A stretch of DNA of 7,262 nucleotides. Source: Lentisphaeria bacterium. GTDB taxonomy: Bacteria > Verrucomicrobiota > Lentisphaeria > Oligosphaerales > Oligosphaeraceae. The translations under genes were made by a program, and so were the position numbers. The DNA lies in NCBI GenBank assembly GCA_024405235.1, contig JAKSPA010000077.1, positions 1 through 7,262 of the forward strand, in the 5' to 3' direction. Positions within the stretch are counted from its first letter, which is position 1. Each line of letters starts with the position of its first letter. The notes under the pieces are model-generated. The model ran no database searches, was not told the origin of the DNA, and saw nothing but the letters and a program-made list of their open reading frames with translations. Of the stretch, positions 1-5,545 are shown one piece after another.

Positions 1-44
1 TGGCCAATTTAGGGCCTTGTTGCCGTTTAGGTATTATTATACGC
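1..44 (+). promoter_or_regulatory. Promoter-like composite motif, left copy
   Basis: The segment reads TGGCCAATTT, nine variable bases, TTGCCGTT, two variable bases, then GGTAT running into an AT-rich TATTATTATAC tract. The same blocks recur at 7170-7213 in the same orientation with the same internal spacing. TATTAT at 32-37 (5 of 6 to TATAAT) or TTATAC at 37-42 could be a -10 box. No good -35 hexamer sits 17 bp upstream, so if this is a promoter it uses a non-canonical upstream element or an activator. It would drive plus-strand transcription from about position 45-50. The motif may extend left of the window. Confidence 0.35.
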
Positions 45-58
45 AAAAAGGGGTGGAC

Positions 59-238
59 ATGCCTTCTTGGCCATTTCTGTGCGTTCTACGCGATTCTGGT
101 AATTTTCACATGCGATTTTGGGCTCCCGCGGACGCGTTTTTTGGACAAAATTCAGTGAACTCTCCGTTTTGGCTTTTGGGAAGGGATAAAAACTTAACTT
201 GTCATGCATGGCCCACATTTTCCACATTTTCCACATAG
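59..238 (+). CDS. Possible small hypothetical protein, 59 aa
   Basis: The ATG at 59 follows an AGGGGTGG stretch (49-56) at reasonable Shine-Dalgarno distance, and lies just downstream of the -10-like tract at 32-42. The predicted product is rich in aromatic residues (several Trp and many Phe) and ends in a PTFSTFST tail encoded by a 9-bp tandem repeat. There is no recognisable domain, signal peptide or convincing membrane helix. Composition and the repeat-encoded tail suggest a chance open frame. The ribosome-site-like sequence is the only positive evidence. An in-frame ATG at 17 would lie inside the promoter-like motif and is less likely. I do not recognise it. Confidence 0.15.
   Translation: MPSWPFLCVLRDSGNFHMRFWAPADAFFGQNSVNSPFWLLGRDKNLTCHAWPTFSTFST
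215..236 (+). repeat. 9-bp tandem repeat, 2.4 copies
   Basis: The unit ACATTTTCC occurs at 215-223 and 224-232, followed by a partial ACAT at 233-236. Copies are identical. No function is evident. Confidence 0.8.
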
Positions 239-395
239 CAACTTAAGTATTTAGTTCCCAATTTTTTGGGGGACGCAAAGGGATATGGTAGTCATTCGTA
301 AATCCTATGCTTAAGTCGTAGGCATGCCTGGAGACGATGTTTCCCTGAGGCATGCGCCTCGTGTGCAGAAGAAGTTTGCATGGTCGTTCCATAAC

Positions 396-425
396 GGAAA
401 CTTATGTATATAATTTCCTTTTTTT
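396..425 (+). terminator. Intrinsic terminator, plus strand
   Basis: GGAAA (396-400) pairs with TTTCC (414-418) and TTAT (402-405) with ATAA (410-413). This leaves a single bulged C at 401 and a GTAT loop. Seven consecutive T residues (419-425) follow the stem directly. The stem is AT-rich apart from its GC base, but hairpin plus immediate T-run is the standard Rho-independent layout. It would end plus-strand transcription about 400 bp before the peptidase gene, so whatever it terminates lies to its left. Confidence 0.6.
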
Positions 426-768
426 GCGAATCCTGCGGCTATGTTTCCCGTGCATGGTTTGGTGGTTCTAAGTTGTTTGGGGAACATTTTTGTTGCATTT
501 TAGAGTACTCTTCAAAAGCGTATTTGATATTGGCCTTTTCTCCTGTAGTCTGTAATGCGTGCCGATGTTTTCTCGCGTGCTTTGTCTGTTTTGAAAAACG
601 ATGCTGTTTAAGAGAAGAAAAAGATATTATAGTAAGAAATGCTTACGGCAAGGCGAAGCGTGAATACGTTTTTCTCGTCGAAAGTGCAAAGCGCCATCAT
701 TTGTCTTTATGTGGATGCTGCTCGGACGTTCCAGGGTTTCACGGCATGCATAAAGAGCAGGAGCGCTG

Positions 769-798
769 TTGCCGAATAATTACTGCTTTTTTCATAGT
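769..798 (+). promoter_or_regulatory. Possible promoter of the M20 peptidase gene
   Basis: TTGCCG at 769-774 (4 of 6 to TTGACA) and CATAGT at 793-798 (4 of 6 to TATAAT) are separated by 18 bp. Transcription would start near 805, giving a leader of only about 17 nt. That would fit the absence of a Shine-Dalgarno sequence before the ATG at 822. Matches are modest. An alternative -10 (TATAGT at 628-633) would give a much longer leader. Confidence 0.25.
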
Positions 799-821
799 TA
801 AGTCGCGACCGTTTAAACAAA

Positions 822-1895
822 ATGAAGCCAGAATTTGTAGAACTCCTTAAACAACTAATTGCTAGCGCACCGGTAAGCGCAGACACTCCTGCTGTGAATC
901 GTGCTTCCGCCATCATGGAGGATTTCCTGAAGGCGCATGGCATTCGCGTCGTCCGCGAAGTCATTGATGGCAAGAACACGCTTTACGCATCCGTGCTGCC
1001 AGAAGGCAAGGAAACCGAAGTGCTTTTCAATGCACATCTCGATGTCGTTCCACTGAACACTCCTTACCAAAACCAGCCGTATATTCAAGATGGAAGGCTC
1101 TATGGTCGTGGTGCCGGCGACGATCTCGGCGATGCAGTTGTAGTTGCGCAGGTTCTATGCGACAATCCAGACAAGTCCGTTGCCGCAATCTTCACCACGG
1201 ATGAAGAAATCGGCGGTCATACCACGGATGAAATGCTGAAACTAGGCTATCGTTGCACCCGTGGCGCAGTCGTGCTTGACATTCCAGGCGAGAACACGAT
1301 ATCTTGTCAGGAAAAAGGCATGATCGTCGTGCGTGTCACGGCACACGGAAGGGGCGGACATTCCGCTCTGCCATGGACGGCTGTTAATGCCATTGATATG
1401 CTCATGGAAGGCTATCAGAAACTTCGCAAGGCATGGGCAAATCCTACATCGGAAGATGATTGGGTCGATAGTCTCTCCGCAACAGGAATCACATGCTCGT
1501 CAAAAGCGCACAACGTGATTCCCGATACAGCGTCCATCCTATTCAATATCCGCTATACCAAGCCAGGCACTGAAGAGGCAATTCTTAATAAAATCAAGAC
1601 TCTCACAGGCTGTGATGATCTGGAAGTCCAACTGAATTTTGTTCCACTCTTCTGCAATGAAGACTGCGAGTTCGTTCAGAACTATCTGCGCTGCGCAAAG
1701 AAGATCACAGGACAGGATTACAAACTCAAAAAGATGCACGGCGCCACCGACGCCCGCTATATCGCGTGGCGCTATCCAGATATTCCTGTCATCCAGGCTG
1801 GCGTGCGTAATGGTAATATTCATGACGCAGGAGAATGGTGCGATCTGGAAGACGCAGGCAACTTGATTCGCATCTGCTCTGAGATGCTAAAATAG
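822..1895 (+). CDS. M20 family metallopeptidase (ArgE/DapE/ACY1-like)
   Basis: This 357-residue cytoplasmic zinc hydrolase is close to the usual family length (about 370-380). Metal and catalytic motifs are in order: AHLDVVP (His72, Asp74), GRGAGDD (Asp100, the expected bridging ligand), TTDEEIGG (catalytic Glu128, metal Glu129), LDIPGE (Asp153), and NGNIHDAGE near the C-terminus (His334). The dimerisation lid domain spans roughly residues 165-280 and contains GRGGHSALP with His180. The usual DxKG after the bridging Asp reads DDLGD here. Family members remove amino-acyl or acyl groups by amide hydrolysis; the substrate cannot be read from sequence. The ATG at 822 is the first in-frame start after a stop at 795-797. 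It lacks a Shine-Dalgarno sequence, and the gene stands alone, convergent with the nucleotidase. Confidence 0.93.
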   Translation: MKPEFVELLKQLIASAPVSADTPAVNRASAIMEDFLKAHGIRVVREVIDGKNTLYASVLPEGKETEVLFNAHLDVVPLNTPYQNQPYIQDGRLYGRGAGDDLGDAVVVAQVLCDNPDKSVAAIFTTDEEIGGHTTDEMLKLGYRCTRGAVVLDIPGENTISCQEKGMIVVRVTAHGRGGHSALPWTAVNAIDMLMEGYQKLRKAWANPTSEDDWVDSLSATGITCSSKAHNVIPDTASILFNIRYTKPGTEEAILNKIKTLTGCDDLEVQLNFVPLFCNEDCEFVQNYLRCAKKITGQDYKLKKMHGATDARYIAWRYPDIPVIQAGVRNGNIHDAGEWCDLEDAGNLIRICSEMLK

Positions 1896-1906
1896 GGGCT
1901 AGATTA

Positions 1907-1989
1907 GCTGCCTATTACACAGCCGGAGCTGCCTAGAGGCCCTGGCGTGGCTGCCTATTACACAGCCGGAGCTGCCTAGAGGCCCTGGC
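1907..1989 (+). repeat. Two perfect 40-bp direct repeats
   Basis: Positions 1907-1946 and 1950-1989 are identical over 40 bp and separated by GTG, so the period is 43 bp. Each copy contains CACAGCC and ends CCTAGAGGCCCTGGC. The CACAGCC blocks can pair with GGCTGTG at 2030-2036. The repeat starts 11 bp after the peptidase stop codon. Perfect identity implies recent duplication or copying. Two copies are too few, and the spacer too short, for a CRISPR array. Confidence 0.95.
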
Positions 1990-1994
1990 TCATT

Positions 1995-2014
1995 CCGCGG
2001 AGCAAGCTCCGCGG
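1995..2014. repeat. Perfect GC-rich inverted repeat
   Basis: CCGCGGAGC (1995-2003) and GCTCCGCGG (2006-2014) are perfect complements separated by AA, giving a very stable hairpin on either strand. No T-run follows on either strand, so it is not a classic intrinsic terminator. It sits between convergent genes and could act as a bidirectional transcript end, an mRNA 3'-end protector or a dispersed REP-like element. Confidence 0.85.
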
Positions 2015-2034
2015 CACTATACTAAGCGCGGCTG

Positions 2035-2053
2035 TGGCGGCTTAGAGCCGCCA
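2035..2053. repeat. GC-rich hairpin TGGCGGCT-TAG-AGCCGCCA
   Basis: An 8-bp perfect stem (2035-2042 with 2046-2053) encloses a TAG loop. Its right arm is the first unit of the 9-bp tandem array, so the hairpin and array share sequence. For the minus-strand nucleotidase transcript it lies about 55 nt beyond the stop codon, and it could help end or protect that RNA. No U-tract follows. Confidence 0.75.
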
Positions 2054-2097
2054 GAGCCGCTGGAGCCGCTGGAGCCGCTGGAGCCGCTGGAGCCGCT
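2044..2097. repeat. 9-bp tandem array, six units
   Basis: The unit GGAGCCGCT is present four times exactly (2062-2097), preceded by AGAGCCGCT (2053-2061) and AGAGCCGCC (2044-2052). The array ends 8 bp short of the nucleotidase stop codon. Divergence rises toward the left, as expected if the right-hand copies arose by recent slippage. Copy number may vary between strains. Confidence 0.9.
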
Positions 2098-2105
2098 AGA
2101 AAGGC

Positions 2106-3635
2106 CTATTTGGCGATTAGCCATTTTCTGGCGGCAACTTTTTCACAGGGATGCTTTCTGAACCAATCCGCCAGAGCGTCCCGTGTTGAAATGCCGATGT
2201 TTCGCGTCTTTGAAGTTGGTCTAGAAAGAATTTCCGAAAGAACAGGTGTCCTTCCGCCTCCTGCCGCCGTGAAGGAGTTCAGGGCGACTAGATATCGTTT
2301 CCCCTGAACGATAGGCGTCTTGTCGGTGCCGATGGAGAGTAGCGTTGCAGCAGTGCTGTCCACTGAAGCTGTCGCTCCCCAGAGTCCGCAGAATGTATAG
2401 ACTTTGCGAAGCGTCCATTGTTCTGCGATGACGGCCTCGATTTCCTCTTTTGTCAGTTCGCAGGTCACGATATTGTTTTCGTATGGAATCACTTCATATA
2501 GTCTTCCCATAGTGATGACTTCTCCCTTTGCCAAGTTTACTTTCGCCAATATTCCGTGGAAGGCTATTTCGGCGTTGGATGCTTCGGCGATCGCCTGGCA
2601 GATAAGCTCGCTTTGCTGACATGCGATGCCAGGCCGCCCGCTAGATGAAATTTCGTCAGGCAATGGCGCGGAGAGTGGTTTCGACGCCTCTTCCGCTGCC
2701 TGAGTCAGCCAGTTCTCTATTGACTGACGCAGCTGCTGAGATTCGGCACACTCTTGCGTGACTCTGAGAAGCCGCGATGAAATTTCGGTGACGGCATGAC
2801 GCTTTGTATCAATCGTCAAATCGACTCTGGAAACGAAATCGCCATGGGCGGCGGGCTGGACATACCATGTGCGCGCGCCGATTCTGCGTCCTGCGAACGG
2901 ACGATGCGTATGTGCGCCAAGAATCAAATCTATTTCAGGAAACTCTCTGCAGATTTGAGAGATTTCGTTGACGCCGCGTTCGTCCTTTTCCAACCATCCC
3001 TGATGCGAGGCCAGAACAACAGCGTCTGGTTTGCATGCAAGCACTTCTGGAAGCACGCGTTTCAGCATCGAGCGGACGCTTTCGATTTCAAAGACATCGT
3101 TGAAGCCAAGAAACCAATACGGAAGATATGATGCAGTGCCTCCTATGATTGCGATTTTCGCTCCATTGCAGTCAAATAACTTCCACGCAGGGAAAGGCGT
3201 TGCCTTCGCGTCTTTTGCGCGAAGATTTCCGCAGATGATCTTGGCTCGCAGGAATTCTGCATTGTCCAGAAAGCACTGAAAGCCGAAATCGAAATCGTGA
3301 TTGCCTGGTATCCACGCATCAAGTCCCATTGCATTCAGGGCAGCCAGCGGCGCTCTTCCTTTGGAAAGCAACGATGCAAGCGACCCTTGAAATGTGTCGC
3401 CAGTGTCAATCACAAGGACACTTCCCGGCGGGCATTCGCGACGAGAAGAGTCTATGACTGTGCCTAGCCGCAGAATGGAGGCGCCGATTTCGCTCTCTTC
3501 GCCTGTCAGATTACCGTGAAGGTCGCTTGTGTGCAGTATGCGCACATGCATTTCGTCCGCAATCACGAGGCTGCAGAGGCAGAACAGAATTGAAAATGCA
3601 ATCTTTGATGCTTTGGCGGGAAAAGAGCGTCTCAT
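2106..3635 (-). CDS. Secreted 5'-nucleotidase / UshA-like phosphoesterase
   Basis: The 509-residue protein starts with basic residues, a hydrophobic core and a VIA-DE signal peptidase I-type site near residue 27, so it should be exported. The N-terminal calcineurin-like metallophosphatase domain (about 30-260) has Asp38 and His40 (TSDLHGN), Asp80 (GDTFQG), Asn112/His113/Asp116 (GNHDFDFG), His211 (SHQG) and His242/His244 (GAHTHRP): the full dimetal set. The C-terminal 5'-nucleotidase domain (about 335-475) includes GRLYEVIPYENNI and NSFTAAGGG; Phe455 is the likely substrate-stacking Phe. The family cleaves phosphate from nucleotides or nucleotide sugars outside the cytoplasm, feeding nucleoside and phosphate uptake. 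No GPI or LPXTG anchor is seen. There is no Shine-Dalgarno sequence; the signal peptide supports this ATG. It could prefer other phosphoesters. It lies downstream of aspS but beyond the 3693-3729 hairpin. Confidence 0.9.
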   Translation of the reverse strand: MRRSFPAKASKIAFSILFCLCSLVIADEMHVRILHTSDLHGNLTGEESEIGASILRLGTVIDSSRRECPPGSVLVIDTGDTFQGSLASLLSKGRAPLAALNAMGLDAWIPGNHDFDFGFQCFLDNAEFLRAKIICGNLRAKDAKATPFPAWKLFDCNGAKIAIIGGTASYLPYWFLGFNDVFEIESVRSMLKRVLPEVLACKPDAVVLASHQGWLEKDERGVNEISQICREFPEIDLILGAHTHRPFAGRRIGARTWYVQPAAHGDFVSRVDLTIDTKRHAVTEISSRLLRVTQECAESQQLRQSIENWLTQAAEEASKPLSAPLPDEISSSGRPGIACQQSELICQAIAEASNAEIAFHGILAKVNLAKGEVITMGRLYEVIPYENNIVTCELTKEEIEAVIAEQWTLRKVYTFCGLWGATASVDSTAATLLSIGTDKTPIVQGKRYLVALNSFTAAGGGRTPVLSEILSRPTSKTRNIGISTRDALADWFRKHPCEKVAARKWLIAK

Positions 3636-3680
3636 GGCATTTGCGTTCTAGGCTTGTGGAAGGGAATTGGCCATGCGGAG

Positions 3681-3698
3681 GGTATATAACGGAACAAG
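3681..3698 (-). promoter_or_regulatory. Possible promoter element upstream of the nucleotidase
   Basis: Read on the minus strand, TTCCGTTATATACC lies just after the aspS-side hairpin and about 45 bp before the nucleotidase start. It resembles the CCGTT plus TATA-rich portion of the composite motifs at 1-44 and 7170-7213. A TGGCCAATT block (complement of 3665-3673) follows rather than precedes it, so the arrangement differs. No -35 match is apparent. Evidence is weak. Confidence 0.2.
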
Positions 3699-3729
3699 CC
3701 CAATTCCGTCTGCAGGAACTGGGCTTGTT
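3693..3729 (-). terminator. Hairpin terminator after aspS
   Basis: A 15-bp stem joins 3715-3729 to 3693-3707 around a 7-nt loop, 21 bp beyond the aspS stop. The single non-Watson-Crick position is a G-U pair in minus-strand RNA but an A-C mismatch in plus-strand RNA, which argues that it functions in the aspS transcript. The sequence that follows (TTCCGTTATATACC) lacks a proper U-run, so termination may be imperfect or factor-assisted, and some read-through into the nucleotidase is possible. Confidence 0.55.
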
Positions 3730-3750
3730 TGGCTAGTTGCGCATTATTCG

Positions 3751-5526
3751 CTATGCGTTGTTGACGATAGCCAGATTGAGCTCTTGGAGCTGTTTGCTAT
3801 CAACATCAGTGGAAGGCGAATCCATCATGAGGCAGGCCGCCTTGGCCGTCTTCGGGAAGGCGATGGTGTCGCGGATGGACTTCATGCCGCTGAGGAGCAT
3901 GACGAGTCGATCGTGACCGAGCGCCAGACCGCCGTGAGGTGGCGCGCCGAAGGAGAATGCGTCGAGGAGGTGTCCGAAACGATGGCGTGCCGATTCATCG
4001 GAAATGCCGAGCGTCTTGAACATAAGCGCTTGAAGCTCAGGCTCATGGATACGGATTGAACCGCCGCCGAGTTCAACGCCGTTAAGAATGATGTCATACG
4101 CGCGCGCGCGGACTTTCCCTGGCTCGGTATTGAGCAACGGCAGATCTTCGTCCATCGGATGAGTGAAGGGATGGTGTTCGGCGACCCAACGCTGTTCTGC
4201 GAAGTCCCAGTCGAAGAGCGGGAATTCCGTGATCCAGAGGAAATTGAACTTATCTTCCGGAATCATGTTGTTCTTTGCGGCGAGTTCAAGACGAACGCGT
4301 CCCAATGCGAAGCATGTGACTCTGAAGGACTTGTCTGCCACGAGAAGGAGGAGGTCTCCTGGCTGTGCGTCCAATTCGTTCTTCAGAGCGGCAGTTTCCT
4401 CCGCCGTCAGGAATCTGGCTGCAGGCCCAGAGAGAGTTCCCGCTTCATCGACCTTCAGGGCGACGAGACCTTTTGCGCCAAGCAGTTTGGCTGCTTCCGT
4501 GAGTTCGTCGATGCCTTTGCGGCTGGTTGCCGCTGCAAGGCCCTTTCCATTCAACGCTTCGATCGTGCCGTTTTCGGCAATCGCCGATTCGAACGGCTTG
4601 AAGGTGGAGGTCGTGAAGAGTTTCGTGACATTGTGCATGACCATTCCGAAGCGCGTGTCAGGCTTGTCTGAACCATATTGCGTCATTGCGTCAAGCCATG
4701 TCATGCGCGGGAAAGGAATTGCGACTTCCATGCCCTTTACATCCTTCATCACATTGTAGAGGAGTTTCTCTGTGATGTCCTGAACATCCTTCTCATTGAC
4801 GAAACTCATTTCCAAGTCGATCTGAGTGAATTCGGGCTGACGGTCGGCGCGAAGGTCTTCATCACGGAAGCAACGCGCGATCTGGAAATATTTATCAACT
4901 CCGCCGACCATTAGAAGCTGCTTGTACTGCTGGGGGCTTTGGGGGAGGGCGTAGAAACCGCCGACTTTCATGCGGCTTGGAACGAGATAGTCACGAGCGC
5001 CTTCCGGAGTGGATTTCGTCAGAATAGGCGTCTCGACTTCAATGAAACCTTCCTTGTCGAAGACGTTTCTCATGACCTGAGTGATCTTGTGACGAACCTT
5101 CAGCGTGTTCAGAAGACCGCTACGGCGCATGTCCAGATAGCGGTACTTCAGCTTCATGTCGTCAGAGGCCTTTGGATCTTCCAGATTGTATGGCATCGGA
5201 GCCGCCTGGTTCAGGATGTTCAGCGTGTTGACGGCTATTTCAACTGCGCCTGTGGCGCGGTCGTTGTTGATCATGCCTTCGGGACGGGCACGGACGATTC
5301 CCGTGGCTTGAATGACCCACTCCTCGCGGATCGGTTTGGCCATTTCGAAAACCTCCGGCGCGGCGGCAGGGTCAATCACCAGCTGCGTGATGCCCTCGCG
5401 GTCGCGAAGGTCGATGAAGAGCATGCCGCCCAGATTGCGGCAGGCGTTCACCCAACCGCAGAGCGTAACGGTTTGTCCAAGATTGGACAGATTCAAATCA
5501 TTGCAGGTGTTTGTGCGGAAGCCCAT
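3751..5526 (-). CDS. aspS: Aspartyl-tRNA synthetase
   Basis: The 591-residue class II synthetase charges tRNA-Asp with aspartate in the cytoplasm, at the standard bacterial-type length. An N-terminal OB-fold anticodon-binding domain (about 1-105, GWVNACRNLGGMLFIDLRDREG) precedes the catalytic core. Core signatures are EGARDYLVPSR (about 175-185), the aspartate-binding PQSPQ (195-199), motif 2 RCFRDEDLRADRQPEFTQID (218-237), a bacterial GAD insertion (about 275-425) and motif 3 GLALGHDRLVML (533-544). The start at 5526 has an AGGGAG ribosome site 7 nt upstream and gives the family N-terminus; an in-frame ATG 69 bp further upstream lies inside hisS. It is 19 bp after hisS and presumably co-transcribed. 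Leu32 in RNLGG matches the position where discriminating enzymes carry Leu rather than His, suggesting an Asp-specific enzyme (inference). Confidence 0.97.
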   Translation of the reverse strand: MGFRTNTCNDLNLSNLGQTVTLCGWVNACRNLGGMLFIDLRDREGITQLVIDPAAAPEVFEMAKPIREEWVIQATGIVRARPEGMINNDRATGAVEIAVNTLNILNQAAPMPYNLEDPKASDDMKLKYRYLDMRRSGLLNTLKVRHKITQVMRNVFDKEGFIEVETPILTKSTPEGARDYLVPSRMKVGGFYALPQSPQQYKQLLMVGGVDKYFQIARCFRDEDLRADRQPEFTQIDLEMSFVNEKDVQDITEKLLYNVMKDVKGMEVAIPFPRMTWLDAMTQYGSDKPDTRFGMVMHNVTKLFTTSTFKPFESAIAENGTIEALNGKGLAAATSRKGIDELTEAAKLLGAKGLVALKVDEAGTLSGPAARFLTAEETAALKNELDAQPGDLLLLVADKSFRVTCFALGRVRLELAAKNNMIPEDKFNFLWITEFPLFDWDFAEQRWVAEHHPFTHPMDEDLPLLNTEPGKVRARAYDIILNGVELGGGSIRIHEPELQALMFKTLGISDESARHRFGHLLDAFSFGAPPHGGLALGHDRLVMLLSGMKSIRDTIAFPKTAKAACLMMDSPSTDVDSKQLQELNLAIVNNA

Positions 5527-5533
5527 TGCAATT

Positions 5534-5539
5534 CTCCCT
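5534..5539 (-). promoter_or_regulatory. Ribosome binding site of aspS
   Basis: AGGGAG on the minus strand lies 7 nt before the ATG at 5526, within the 19-bp hisS-aspS gap. It fixes the aspS start in preference to the longer open frame reaching back into hisS. Confidence 0.8.
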
Positions 5540-5545
5540 TTGTTT

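Larger units (their letters stand above)
45..425 (+). ncRNA. Possible non-coding RNA unit, about 375 nt
   Basis: This is an inference from boundaries: a promoter-like element at 1-44 and an intrinsic terminator at 396-425, with no convincing protein between them. Local helices seen: GCGT/ACGC at 81-91; GTTCCCAA pairing with TTGGGGGAC at 260-280 (one bulge, TTTT loop); CCTATG/CGTAGG at 304-322 with one G-U pair and loop CTTAAGT; and GAGGC/GCCTC at 347-360. The palindromic heptamer CTTAAGT occurs at 242-248 and again in the 310-316 loop. I looked for tmRNA, RNase P RNA, SRP RNA and riboswitch signatures and found none complete. It could equally be a leader, or non-functional spacer with chance hairpins. 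Confidence 0.22.
1..821. other. Gene-poor AT-rich intergenic region
   Basis: No reading frame here looks like a recognisable protein. The stretch is visibly richer in A and T than the genes to its right. What can be supported is a promoter-like motif at the left edge, a weak small ORF, short tandem repeats, several small hairpins (81-91, 265-280, 304-322, 347-360) and an intrinsic terminator at 396-425. From 426 to 768 I see only isolated signals: a 10-bp palindrome at 502-511 and a TATAGT box at 628-633 without a good -35 partner. A frame open across 404-850 is rejected as non-coding because it is very rich in cysteine, runs through the terminator and overlaps the peptidase start. Confidence 0.6.

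Noticed and set aside
272..300. GGGGGACGCAAAGGG resembles part of a c-di-GMP-I (GEMM) riboswitch, and GGATATGG plus CGTAAAT resembles part of a purine riboswitch
   Set aside because: The other conserved segments of both riboswitches (GCACAGGGCAAACC for GEMM, AAGTTTCTACC for purine) are absent, and no gene follows closely.
409..414. Perfect TATAAT as a promoter -10
   Set aside because: It forms part of the terminator hairpin, has no good -35 at 16-18 bp, and is followed immediately by the T-run.
626..651. Minus-strand TTGCCG and TATAAT as a promoter
   Set aside because: The spacer is only 14 bp and no gene lies downstream on that strand.
404..850. Open plus-strand frame of 148 codons
   Set aside because: Very cysteine-rich with no recognisable domain, begins inside the terminator hairpin, and overlaps the start of the well-supported M20 gene in another frame.
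1907..1989. CRISPR array
   Set aside because: Only two repeats with a 3-bp spacer; no cas genes.
3636..3750. tRNA gene near the synthetases
   Set aside because: No cloverleaf or TTCGA-type T-arm is present; the only strong structure is the terminator hairpin.
5337..5346. TGGCCATTTC inside aspS as another copy of the intergenic TGGCCA element
   Set aside because: It encodes conserved enzyme residues and lacks the other blocks of the composite motif; it shows the short element alone can arise by chance.
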